From positions 1-64,000 of the forward strand of contig NZ_LMCP01000034.1 of NCBI RefSeq assembly GCF_001425625.1: DNA of 64,000 nt, read 5' to 3'. A program made the translations under genes and the position numbers. The notes under the pieces are model-generated. The model saw nothing but the letters and a program-made list of their open reading frames with translations. It had not been told where the DNA came from and ran no database searches. Source of the DNA: Mesorhizobium sp. Root102 (GTDB lineage Bacteria > Pseudomonadota > Alphaproteobacteria > Rhizobiales > Rhizobiaceae). Below, one piece after another: positions 31,994-40,035 of this stretch. How positions within the stretch are numbered: position 1 is the first letter of the stretch; each line of letters starts with the position of its first letter.

Positions 31994-33112
31994 TCAGGTC
32001 ATCGTCATGTCGGCGCGGTCATCGTCGGCAAGAAGTTTTGCATCGACGACAGACCAGCGCAGATCGACCGTGTCACCAATCGAGAACGGGGTGGCTTCCA
32101 GCGACGAGCGTACGATGGCGACCGAGCCGTCGCGAAGCGTCACCTGGTATTTCGAACCCGACCCCAGATAGATCGCTTCGCTGACCTCGCCGGTGAGGCT
32201 GTTCTGCCCGGAGGCGGGAGGCGTGTTGGTGCCAGCGAGCGAGAGCTTTTCCGGCCGCAGCAGGACCACTGGTTTGCGGCCGCCGGCGAGCTTGCCGCCG
32301 GCAACGATCTTCTGGCCGGCGATCGTCAGGCTGGTCTCGTTTCCGGACGTCTGGGCAGCGCCACGCAAACTGGTCGATTCGCCGATGAACTTCGCCACGA
32401 ACAACGTCGTCGGCTCGTCATAGAGTTGGCGGCCGGTTCCCACCTGTTCGATGCGCCCCTGGTTGAACACGGCGATCCGGTCGGACAGAACCAGCGCCTC
32501 TTCCTGGTCATGCGTCACATAGACGAAGGTGGTGCCGAGTTCGCGGTGGATGCGCTTGATCTCCAGCTGCAGCCATTCGCGCAGTTTCTTGTCGAGCGCG
32601 CCGAGCGGCTCGTCCATCAGGAGCAGAGGCGGATCGAAGACGATGGCACGCGCCAGCGCCACGCGCTGTTGCTGGCCGCCGGAGAGCTCCGAGGGATAGC
32701 GATGCGCGAAGTCGGCCATCTTGACCATGTCCAGCGCGCGCACGACGAGACGGTCGCGTGCCTGCTTGTCCATGCCGCGCAAGGTGAGGGGATAGGCGAC
32801 GTTCTTGCCGACGGTCATGTGCGGAAACAGCGCGTAGTGCTGGAAGACGACGCCGATGTTGCGCTTGTGCGCAGGCAGGGCGACAATGCTTTTGCCGCCA
32901 ACCGCAAGATCGCCGGAGGTGAGGTCGGTGAAGCCCGCCACGACGTTGAGCGTGGTGGTCTTGCCCGAGCCGCTGGGTCCGAGCAGCGTCATGAACTCGC
33001 CCGGCTCGATATGCAAGCTCACATCGTCGAGCGCGGTGAAATTGCCGTAACGCTTGGTGGCGCCCATGATGTCGATGGCCGCGCCACGTTCCCTGGTGTT
33101 GGACGCAGACAT
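31994..33112 (-). CDS. polyamine-type ABC transporter ATPase (PotA-like)
   Basis: A 372-residue ATPase with Walker A GPSGSGKTT, signature LSGGQQQRVALARA, Walker B LLLMDEPLGALD and a C-terminal TOBE domain (about 290-370). Length and order match PotA. It follows the permease genes with a 1-bp gap, so it is in the same transcript. It drives uptake of the amine captured by the binding protein encoded two permeases upstream. Confidence 0.9.
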   Translation of the reverse strand: MSASNTRERGAAIDIMGATKRYGNFTALDDVSLHIEPGEFMTLLGPSGSGKTTTLNVVAGFTDLTSGDLAVGGKSIVALPAHKRNIGVVFQHYALFPHMTVGKNVAYPLTLRGMDKQARDRLVVRALDMVKMADFAHRYPSELSGGQQQRVALARAIVFDPPLLLMDEPLGALDKKLREWLQLEIKRIHRELGTTFVYVTHDQEEALVLSDRIAVFNQGRIEQVGTGRQLYDEPTTLFVAKFIGESTSLRGAAQTSGNETSLTIAGQKIVAGGKLAGGRKPVVLLRPEKLSLAGTNTPPASGQNSLTGEVSEAIYLGSGSKYQVTLRDGSVAIVRSSLEATPFSIGDTVDLRWSVVDAKLLADDDRADMTMT

Positions 33113-33113
33113 C

Positions 33114-33902
33114 TCAACTCCTCGTCGATTTCGAGCTGATGATCAGCCCGGCGCTGATGATCAGCGTCGTGGCAATGAAGATGATGGTTCCGACGGCGGT
33201 CACTGTCGGATCGGCGTCACGGGTGATGCTGGTGAAGATCTGCACCGGCAAGGTCTTCAGATAAGGACTGGTGATGAACAGCGCGACGATGATTTCATCG
33301 AAGGAGGTGACGAAGGCAAACAAAAGTCCCGACAGGATACCGGGCGCGATCAGCGGCAAAGTAACGGTGCGGAACGTGGTGAAGCGGCTGGCGCCGAGGC
33401 TGGCCGCCGCCGTCTCCAGCCGCACGTCGAAGACTTCGAGGCTGGCCGACACGGCGATGATGACGAAGGGGATTGCCAGCATCGTGTGCGCGATGACGAA
33501 GCCGGTGGTGGTGCCGACGAGCTGGTAGTCGAGGTAAACGGCATAGATGCCGATCGCCAGCACCACGCCGGGCACGATCATCGGCGTGATCAGGATGGCG
33601 CGCAGCAGGCCGGCGCCGGAGTGTTTCATGCGGCTGAGGCCGAGCGACGCCAGCGTGCCGATCAGCGTGGCGGCGACGGCGACGATGCCCGCGACCCTGA
33701 GCGAATTGAAGAAGCTCGACAGCCAATCGGGATTGGTGAAGAAATTCGCGTACCACTGCCAGGAGAAACCGGAGGGCGGGAAGGCAAGCGACTTCTTCTC
33801 GTTGAACGACATCGGGATGATGACCAGCGTCGGCATCACCAGCCAGACAGCGACCAGCAGGCAGAACAGGCCAAGCAGAATGCGGAACGGCGCCAGTCTC
33901 AT
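33114..33902 (-). CDS. polyamine-type ABC permease (PotC-like)
   Basis: A 262-residue inner-membrane permease with about six helices and the cytoplasmic EAA-type loop (ETAAASLGASRFTTFRTVTLP). It is the second permease of the operon; its start overlaps the end of the first by four bases (ATGA), so translation is coupled. Confidence 0.9.
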   Translation of the reverse strand: MRLAPFRILLGLFCLLVAVWLVMPTLVIIPMSFNEKKSLAFPPSGFSWQWYANFFTNPDWLSSFFNSLRVAGIVAVAATLIGTLASLGLSRMKHSGAGLLRAILITPMIVPGVVLAIGIYAVYLDYQLVGTTTGFVIAHTMLAIPFVIIAVSASLEVFDVRLETAAASLGASRFTTFRTVTLPLIAPGILSGLLFAFVTSFDEIIVALFITSPYLKTLPVQIFTSITRDADPTVTAVGTIIFIATTLIISAGLIISSKSTRS

Positions 33903-34807
33903 GATCTGGACGCCTGCTTGTGGCGCTGGCGCATCAGCGGTGCGGCGAGCGCCAGCAGGACGAAGGTCGCGACCAGCAGCACGACGCCCATGGCGCCGCC
34001 GCGGCCCCAGTTGAGCAGGCTGAGCACCTGGCTCTGCACCAGCGTCGACAGCATGGTGCTGCGCGGTCCGCCTAGCAGTGCCGGCGTGATGTAGAAGCCG
34101 AGCGACAGGATGAAGACGATGATGGCGCCGGCGAAGACGCCGGGCAGCGACAGCGGCAGATAGATCTGCAGGAAGGCACGTGCCTGCCTCGCGCCTAGGC
34201 TGCGCGCCGCCTGGACGAGGCGCAGGTCGATGCCGCGCATGACCGAATAGAGCGGCAGGATCATGAACGGCAGCAGTACCTGCGCCATGCCGATGACCAC
34301 GCCGGTCTGTGTGCGGATCAGCTTGACGCCGTCAAAGCCGAGCAGCCTGATCACGGAATTGATGATGCCGGAATCCTGCAGCAGGATGACCCAGGCCAGG
34401 GTGCGCACCACGCCGCTGACCCAGAACGGCACCAGCACGCACAGGATGAGGACGAGGCGCAGGCGCGGCCCGACCGCCGTCATGAGATAGGCGTAGGGGT
34501 AGGCGGCGATGACGCAGACGATGGTGACCCAGGCTGCGATGGAGAAGGTGCGCCACAGGACGGTGACGTTCACCGGCGTGGAAAAGAACCAGACATAGTT
34601 CTGCAGGCCCCAGGCCGGGTCCGAGAAGCTGCGCAGCGTGACGGTCAGCAAGGGATAGCCCATCGCCGCGATGAGCAGGAGCAGGGCCGGCATCGCCAGC
34701 AGCGAAGGATAGGCGGCGAGGCGCAGGCGCCGTTGCGGCCCCTGCACGGTACCCGCCGGCCGGGCATTTTCACCCCCGGCCGAAAGCGTATGCGATGTCC
34801 GGCTCAC
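33899..34807 (-). CDS. polyamine-type ABC permease (PotB-like)
   Basis: A 302-residue permease with a basic N-terminal tail, six or seven helices and the EAA loop VQAARSLGARQARAFLQIYLP. It forms the heterodimeric channel with the PotC-like protein. It lies 24 bp after the binding protein gene. Confidence 0.9.
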   Translation of the reverse strand: MSRTSHTLSAGGENARPAGTVQGPQRRLRLAAYPSLLAMPALLLLIAAMGYPLLTVTLRSFSDPAWGLQNYVWFFSTPVNVTVLWRTFSIAAWVTIVCVIAAYPYAYLMTAVGPRLRLVLILCVLVPFWVSGVVRTLAWVILLQDSGIINSVIRLLGFDGVKLIRTQTGVVIGMAQVLLPFMILPLYSVMRGIDLRLVQAARSLGARQARAFLQIYLPLSLPGVFAGAIIVFILSLGFYITPALLGGPRSTMLSTLVQSQVLSLLNWGRGGAMGVVLLVATFVLLALAAPLMRQRHKQASRS

Positions 34808-34831
34808 GCCGTCACCTTGGCGGTAGCCGGC

Positions 34832-35911
34832 TCAGTTACCGGCCATCAGCGCCGTCCACTTGTCGGACGCCGTGGCGAAGTTGGCGACCCAGAACTTGAT
34901 GTTCTGCTGGTAGCCGAGCTTCGCATGATCCGGCGTGTTGGTCAGGAAGGCGGCAACGGACGCATCCACCTTGGGCTGTGCCTCGTTGTTGATCGGCGAG
35001 TAGGACGTCTGCTCGGTCAGGATCTCCTGCGACTTCTTGCCGAGATAGGCGTTGATCAGCGCATAGGAGGCGTCGGTGTCCTTGGCGCCGACCGGGATGG
35101 TCAGCTGATCCATGACGACCAGCCAGTCCTTCCACACCGGCGTGTAGGCGGCGCCGTTCTTGACCGCCGTCATGGCGCGGCCGGTCCACATGATGATCAT
35201 GTCGGCTTCGCCGGATTCTGCGAGCTGCTGGGATTCGGCGCCGGTCTTCCAGAAGATCGTGTCAGGACCGATCGCCTTGATCTTGGCGATGCCCTTGTCG
35301 ATGTCGGCCGGCGTCATGGCGTCGACCTTGCCGCCGTCGGCCAGGATGGCCTGTTCGATCAGGCCGCCAATCGGGCTTCCGCTGCCGTCGATGGCGCGCG
35401 TGCCCGGGAATTTCGCGGTGTCGAAGAAGTCCTTCCAGTCCTTCGGCGGATTGTCCTTGTACTTGTCGTTCTTGTACATCAGGACCATGCCGTAGTTCAT
35501 CGCCGGCACGCTGCACTCGCCGACCTGCCCGGCCGGTATGTGCGAAATGTCGAGCTTGGTCAGGTCGAGTTTCTGGAACAGTTTTCCGCAATGCACGAAG
35601 GGCGGAAAATCGTCCGTATCGACGACATCCCAGGTCACATTGCCTGATTCCACCTGCGCCTGAAGCTTGGCGATTTCCGTCGGTCCGTCGTTCAAGAGCT
35701 TGACGCCGCTCTTGTCGACGAATTCCTTGAGCGCGGCGACCTGACCGTCCTGGTAGATGCCGCCATAGGAGACGAAGGTCAGCGTCTTTCCCTTCAGCGA
35801 CCCGTCGACGACGGTCCCGGCCGGCGGTGCGTTCTGCGCGTGAGCGGCGGCCGCGAGCAAGGCCAGTGCGGCGGCGCCGACAAATCCGGCCAATCTTGAT
35901 CTGCTTCCCAT
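34832..35911 (-). CDS. periplasmic spermidine/putrescine-type binding protein (PotD-like)
   Basis: A 359-residue extracellular solute-binding protein. Its signal peptide ends in LLAAAAHAQNAPP. The mature part has LTFVSYGGIYQDGQ and WDVVDTDDFPPF, the acidic-aromatic pocket region common in amine-binding members. It is the first transport gene, 3 bp after the XRE-cupin regulator. The exact amine is not readable; opines and betaines use the same family. Confidence 0.9.
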   Translation of the reverse strand: MGSRSRLAGFVGAAALALLAAAAHAQNAPPAGTVVDGSLKGKTLTFVSYGGIYQDGQVAALKEFVDKSGVKLLNDGPTEIAKLQAQVESGNVTWDVVDTDDFPPFVHCGKLFQKLDLTKLDISHIPAGQVGECSVPAMNYGMVLMYKNDKYKDNPPKDWKDFFDTAKFPGTRAIDGSGSPIGGLIEQAILADGGKVDAMTPADIDKGIAKIKAIGPDTIFWKTGAESQQLAESGEADMIIMWTGRAMTAVKNGAAYTPVWKDWLVVMDQLTIPVGAKDTDASYALINAYLGKKSQEILTEQTSYSPINNEAQPKVDASVAAFLTNTPDHAKLGYQQNIKFWVANFATASDKWTALMAGN

Positions 35912-35914
35912 TTT

Positions 35915-36607
35915 CTAATCCTCCGATGGCTCGCTGTTTGATTTTGGCAGACCGAGCGCGAGCGTTTTCCGGGCTACATATTGGTCGAGGTCGACGGCGC
36001 CGCTTGTCGGCGGCGCAATGATCCACAGCACTTCGGCCACCGTGTCGCCGACATTGATCGTTCGGTGCGGCGTCGAGGTCGAATATTCGATGCTGTCGCC
36101 CTCTTCGAGAATGAAGCTCTCGTCACCGAGCGTCAGCTGCAGCCGGCCACGCAGCACAAGGAACATTTCATGCGCGTTGCCATGCGTGTAGGGCACGTCG
36201 CCGGTCGAGCCGCCAACGGCGAATTCGCCGCAATAGACTTCCATCTCATGGATCGGCCGGCGCGACAGCAGCGTCTTGCGGTAGCCTTCGCTGGTCGGAA
36301 GCGCCGGCCGCTCGGCGCGTGTCAGCACCGCGTGCGGCGACACTTGGCATTCGTCGAAAAGGTCGGCCAGACCGATGCCGAGCGCATTGGCGATCAGCAT
36401 CAGCGTGCTGGTGTTGGCGCCGGAAAGGCCGCGCTCGAGCTGGCTCAGGAAACTGGCGGTGGTGCCGATCATGTCGCCGAGCTGGCGCAGCGTCAGGCGT
36501 CGCGTGGTGCGATAGGCCTTGATGCGATCGCCCAACACCGTCGAACGACGCGCTTCCGCGCTGGACGCGGCGCTGTCGTCTGGGATGTGATCCTCGGCAA
36601 TCTTCAT
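35915..36607 (-). CDS. XRE-family regulator with cupin sensor (PuuR-like)
   Basis: A 230-residue regulator: an N-terminal helix-turn-helix (LTLRQLGDMIGTTASFLSQL) and a C-terminal cupin (GNAHEMFLVLRGRLQLTLGD). This architecture is typical of PuuR-like repressors of amine catabolism. It heads its own target operon. I chose ATG 36607; a GTG at 36625 is in frame but overlaps a perfect operator-like dyad, which fits better as a promoter element. It is likely autoregulated and released by the amine or its product. Confidence 0.85.
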   Translation of the reverse strand: MKIAEDHIPDDSAASSAEARRSTVLGDRIKAYRTTRRLTLRQLGDMIGTTASFLSQLERGLSGANTSTLMLIANALGIGLADLFDECQVSPHAVLTRAERPALPTSEGYRKTLLSRRPIHEMEVYCGEFAVGGSTGDVPYTHGNAHEMFLVLRGRLQLTLGDESFILEEGDSIEYSTSTPHRTINVGDTVAEVLWIIAPPTSGAVDLDQYVARKTLALGLPKSNSEPSED

Positions 36608-36622
36608 GGCGATCTCAGGATT

Positions 36623-36643
36623 CACTTAACATGCTATTAAGTG
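36623..36643. promoter_or_regulatory. dyad operator upstream of the XRE-cupin operon
   Basis: CACTTAA (36623-36629) and TTAAGTG (36637-36643) form a perfect 7-bp inverted repeat with a 7-base spacer, one helical turn apart. It lies 16 bp ahead of the regulator ATG and is the probable autoregulatory site. Confidence 0.6.
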
Positions 36644-36749
36644 AGGCCTCCTGGCAAGCGGATTCGCCTGGTCATCTGAAAATCATCGATGGATGTGTAG
36701 AGGGTGCATCATCGACCGACCGGCGGGAGCACGCGCCGGTTTGGCCCGG

Positions 36750-37853
36750 TCACTGGATCATGAAGCGCGAACTGAACGGCAGGCTTGCCGCCCCGACGGC
36801 CTTCGGGCTGATGGTGACGCGCGCCGGTAGCGCCTGGATGTCGGGGAATTCCCGGCTGATATCGGCGCACAGCGCCTTGGCGATCTTGCGCGGCGCATAG
36901 CTGGACAGGACGACCGTCCTGAACTCGACAAACTGGGTCAGTGCGGAGATCGATGATTTCAGGCGATTGGAGCATTCCTCCAGCCATTCGCTGTAGGCCT
37001 CGCCGAGGTCAGGCCACTCAGGGCTGCTGCTCCAGATAATTTCGGACGGGCGCCCGCGCTTGGTCAGTTCGCTCTCCAGGCGCACAAGGCCATGATCGAA
37101 GCTGGTGCTGGAGTTTCCCTTGTAGATCTGGTGGTTGAGGATGAGCCTGCTCTGCAGCCTTGCTCCGAGATAGAAAAACAAATAGTCGTTCAGCGGCTTG
37201 GCGACGCCGAACATGCTTTCGCCTCCGGCTGCCGCGGTGATGTCGTTCTGCACGAAAACCGGCAGCTTGCTCTGCTCTTCAATCTCGCCTTGCAGAGCCT
37301 TCAGGGAGGTGCTCGATCCGTTGCGGGTTGCAGCCATGGCGTCGACCTCGTCGGGGACACCCAGCCCGATGCCGGCGACCCGGCTGCGCGCCTCGACCGG
37401 TAGGCTCGTCATGGCTTGGCTGATCGCCCCTAGCAGATCATTGCTTTGCGGAAAGGGATTGGCTTCATCCGCCGGCAACTGCTTGTGGAAGCGCACGGTG
37501 CCGATGAAGTCGATGAGCGCGATGTCGATTCGGCGCCGGCTGAAGCCGACGCCGACCGCATAGGCGCCCTCCGGATTGAGCGAAAGCGGGATGGTGGGCG
37601 GTCCGACGCGGCCGCGCTGCGCCTCGCCCTGCGAGACCAGGCCTTCCTGCTCAAGAGAGCGGACGATGACCGAGGCCGTCTGCGCCGACAGGCCGGTCTT
37701 CTCGCCGATTTCCATCCGCGAAATACCTTCGTTCTGAAGCAGCAGCGACAGCACCAGCCGCTCATTGTAGCTGCGCACGCTCAACGCATTCAGCCCACTC
37801 GCACGATCGGCGATGCGCAAGGGATTGGGTGGTGCGAATCTCATGTCAGGCAA
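36750..37853 (-). CDS. ROK-family transcriptional regulator
   Basis: A 367-residue ROK/NagC-like repressor with an N-terminal winged helix (GISRMEIGEKTGLSAQTASV) and an ASKHA fold sensor (IGLGVPDEVDAM, then VFVQNDITAAAGGE). The usual ROK zinc-site cysteines are not evident, so it is a degenerate ROK protein without kinase function. TTG at 37853 has GGAG at good spacing; ATG at 37844 is the alternative. It follows the SGNH hydrolase gene on the same strand and faces the sugar ABC operon, which it probably controls via the dyad at 38640-38658. Confidence 0.82.
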   Translation of the reverse strand: MPDMRFAPPNPLRIADRASGLNALSVRSYNERLVLSLLLQNEGISRMEIGEKTGLSAQTASVIVRSLEQEGLVSQGEAQRGRVGPPTIPLSLNPEGAYAVGVGFSRRRIDIALIDFIGTVRFHKQLPADEANPFPQSNDLLGAISQAMTSLPVEARSRVAGIGLGVPDEVDAMAATRNGSSTSLKALQGEIEEQSKLPVFVQNDITAAAGGESMFGVAKPLNDYLFFYLGARLQSRLILNHQIYKGNSSTSFDHGLVRLESELTKRGRPSEIIWSSSPEWPDLGEAYSEWLEECSNRLKSSISALTQFVEFRTVVLSSYAPRKIAKALCADISREFPDIQALPARVTISPKAVGAASLPFSSRFMIQ

Positions 37854-37901
37854 GGGTCGCTCCGTCGGTAAGAGCGCGATGCCTGGCGATGCCGGGATTG
37901 C

Positions 37902-38552
37902 TCATGTCGAGCGGCTCCAGCCGATGGCATCGACCGCGCGGGCTAGTGCGGTGCCCAGCAATCTGTGCGCCTCGGCATCGATGTGAAAGCCGTCCGCTTC
38001 GCTGCAGGACACCACCGAGCCGGCATCGAAAAAGTGAAGTTCGAGCGAGTCCGCCAGAACCTCGAATTCGAGCGCGAGCAGGCGCGATTTCTCCGGCGCG
38101 CCGGCGAAGATGGACTTCCATTCCTTGACGTCGTCCTGCATCGGCGGCGGCGCCACGATCATGATCTCGGGCGTCGAGCCGCCCGGGCCGGGCGCCAGCT
38201 CCTTGATGTCGTAGACGAGGCAGCCGACGCCCATCGCCACTTCCGACGGCGGCTTGTTGAAACGGATCTTCAGATCGTTGGTGCCGAGCATGATGATGAC
38301 GAGGTCGAGCGTCGCATGGCTCTGCAGGCAGGGGCGAAGATAGGTTCGGCCGTTCTTGTGGGCGCCCTCGATCGGGTCGTCGTGGACGGTGGTTCGGCCG
38401 CTCAATCCCTCCTCGATGACATACCAATCGGGGCCTAGCTGAGAACGCAATATCCCCGGCCAGCGTTCACCCGGACCATAGCGCTCGAGCGGCCCCCTGC
38501 CGGGGATCTGGCCGTGCGTGTTGGAGTCGCCGTAGCACAAGACTGATCGCAT
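37902..38552 (-). CDS. SGNH/GDSL hydrolase (arylesterase-like), copy 1
   Basis: A 216-residue SGNH hydrolase. Block I is VLCYGDSNTHG with the Ser nucleophile, block III is MLGTNDLK, and block V is DGFHIDAEAH with Asp and His. It has no signal peptide, so it is cytoplasmic. It is about 40 percent alike by eye to the second SGNH protein at 43571, and the two bracket a sugar ABC importer, which suggests they deacylate the imported compound or products. The ATG at 38552 is chosen at the conserved N-terminus; the frame is open upstream. Confidence 0.85.
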   Translation of the reverse strand: MRSVLCYGDSNTHGQIPGRGPLERYGPGERWPGILRSQLGPDWYVIEEGLSGRTTVHDDPIEGAHKNGRTYLRPCLQSHATLDLVIIMLGTNDLKIRFNKPPSEVAMGVGCLVYDIKELAPGPGGSTPEIMIVAPPPMQDDVKEWKSIFAGAPEKSRLLALEFEVLADSLELHFFDAGSVVSCSEADGFHIDAEAHRLLGTALARAVDAIGWSRST

Positions 38553-38639
38553 GTTTTTCCCGCCGGAACTGACAGCGCGCCGAAGCCGGCGAGCGCCATT
38601 CATGATGGATAGCGGAGCCGTGAAAGGCAAGCAAGGGAA

Positions 38640-38691
38640 TAGTCATTCAACATGACTAACTATTGACAGGCCGAATCCGCTGTGCTTCTAA
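38640..38691 (+). promoter_or_regulatory. promoter and operator of the sugar ABC operon
   Basis: TAGTCAT (38640-38646) and ATGACTA (38652-38658) form a perfect dyad with a 5-base spacer. It abuts a TTGACA -35 box (38663-38668), with TTCTAA 17 bases on as a weak -10. A repressor there would block transcription; the ROK regulator is the obvious candidate. The rest of 38553-38874 has no gene. Confidence 0.6.
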
Positions 38692-38826
38692 AGTGCCCGG
38701 AGGAGTTCTCGACCGTCATCATCGTCCAGCAGAAGTTGGGCTTCGGCACGCATGTGTTCGGGGGCGGGAGAATTGCGTGCATCGGTCGGTTTGCGACGAC
38801 GAGCATGCATTGGGAGAGCGTCTCGA

Positions 38827-38848
38827 GGCCGTACGCATTCGTACGGCC
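38827..38848 (+). promoter_or_regulatory. leader hairpin ahead of the sugar-binding protein
   Basis: GGCCGTACG (38827-38835), loop CATT and CGTACGGCC (38840-38848) make a perfect 9-bp stem. It ends 12 bases before the AGGAGGAGAG ribosome-binding site. It may protect the mRNA 5' end or set translation; no T run follows, so it is not a terminator. Confidence 0.6.
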
Positions 38849-38874
38849 GGGGCAACCACAAGGAGGAGAGTTCA

Positions 38875-39954
38875 ATGTTAGGATTGCTGAAAACCGTCGG
38901 TCTGGGAGTGCTCGTCGCATCGGCGCTTGCCGTGACCTCGCTGGCGCATGCGGAAGACGTCAAGCTGATGGACGGCGTCGCGCCGCGCCCCGACGACACG
39001 CGCATGACCGCGGCCGGTGCGTTTAAGAAGGACCCGCCCTGGGTCATCGGAATGAGCGACTTCGGCGTCAACGCAAACACCTGGACGGTCCAGGTGGCGC
39101 ATGAGGCGGAGAACGCCGCGGCAAAGGACAAGCGCATCTCGAAATTCATCCTGCTCGATGCCGGCTTCGACCAGAAGAAGCAGGTGGCCGACATCGAGGA
39201 CCTGATCGCGCAGCATGTCGACGCGATCATCGTTCAGCCGGTGACCAGCACGTCGGCCAACGCCAGCATCGCCAAGGCGGTTGCCGCCGGCATCCCCGTC
39301 ATCCTCCACACCGGCCGCATCGATTCCGACGCCTACACCACCGAGATCCAGGGTGGCGCCGAGCACTTCGGCAAGGTGATGGGCGACTGGCTGGTGAAGA
39401 CCGTCGGCGACAACGGCAAGATCTGGGTCCTGCGTGGCCTGGCCGGCCATCCGGAAGACACCAACCGCTACAACGGCCTCCTGGAATCGCTCAAGGGCAC
39501 GCATGTGCAGATCATCGCCGAGGAGCATGGCGACTGGCAGTACGACAAGGCCAAGAAGCTGTGCGAGACGCTTTATCTGAACAACCCGCAGGTCGACGGC
39601 ATCTGGTCGTCCGGCGCCGACATGACGCGCGCCTGCGTCGATGTCTTCAAGCAGTTCGGCACGCCCATTCCGCCGATTTCGGGCGAGGGCAACAATGGCT
39701 ATTTCGGCCAGTGGATCACGGACGGATTCAAGTCGATCTCACCGGAATACAGCCCCGCCCAGGGTGCGGCCGGCGTGCGCGCCGCTGTCGCTCTGCTCGA
39801 GGGTCAACAGCTCTACAAGCGCTATGTCTACAACCCCGACGGCTGGGACAAGGACAAGGCCTCCAAATACTATCGTGACGACCTGACGGCCAATGTCTGG
39901 TGGCCGAGCGAACTGCCTGAGGACAAGCTCAAGGAATATTACGGCAAGAAGTGA
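38875..39954 (+). CDS. periplasmic sugar-binding protein (Peripla_BP_4 type)
   Basis: A 359-residue binding protein with a signal peptide ending AVTSLAHAEDVK. The mature part reads WVIGMSDFGVNANTW and has DAIIVQPVTSTSANASI, the ribose/galactose-binding fold. AGGAGGAGAG lies just upstream. It is the first gene of the importer operon (binding protein, double ATPase, two permeases, SGNH hydrolase). The ligand is unknown; the flanking esterase-like hydrolases suggest an acylated sugar or glycoside. Confidence 0.9.
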   Translation: MLGLLKTVGLGVLVASALAVTSLAHAEDVKLMDGVAPRPDDTRMTAAGAFKKDPPWVIGMSDFGVNANTWTVQVAHEAENAAAKDKRISKFILLDAGFDQKKQVADIEDLIAQHVDAIIVQPVTSTSANASIAKAVAAGIPVILHTGRIDSDAYTTEIQGGAEHFGKVMGDWLVKTVGDNGKIWVLRGLAGHPEDTNRYNGLLESLKGTHVQIIAEEHGDWQYDKAKKLCETLYLNNPQVDGIWSSGADMTRACVDVFKQFGTPIPPISGEGNNGYFGQWITDGFKSISPEYSPAQGAAGVRAAVALLEGQQLYKRYVYNPDGWDKDKASKYYRDDLTANVWWPSELPEDKLKEYYGKK

Positions 39955-39968
39955 CGACGCCGTGGCTG

Positions 39969-39994
39969 GCGGGGAGCGGGCAAGCATTCCCCGC
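39969..39994 (+). promoter_or_regulatory. intercistronic hairpin after the binding protein
   Basis: GCGGGGA (39969-39975) and TCCCCGC (39988-39994) form a 7-bp stem without a T run. Such hairpins often stabilise binding-protein mRNA and lower expression of the downstream ATPase. Confidence 0.5.
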
Positions 39995-40035
39995 ACGCCG
40001 TTCCATCTGCTGAATCCGGTTCGTTCGAGGGTTTC

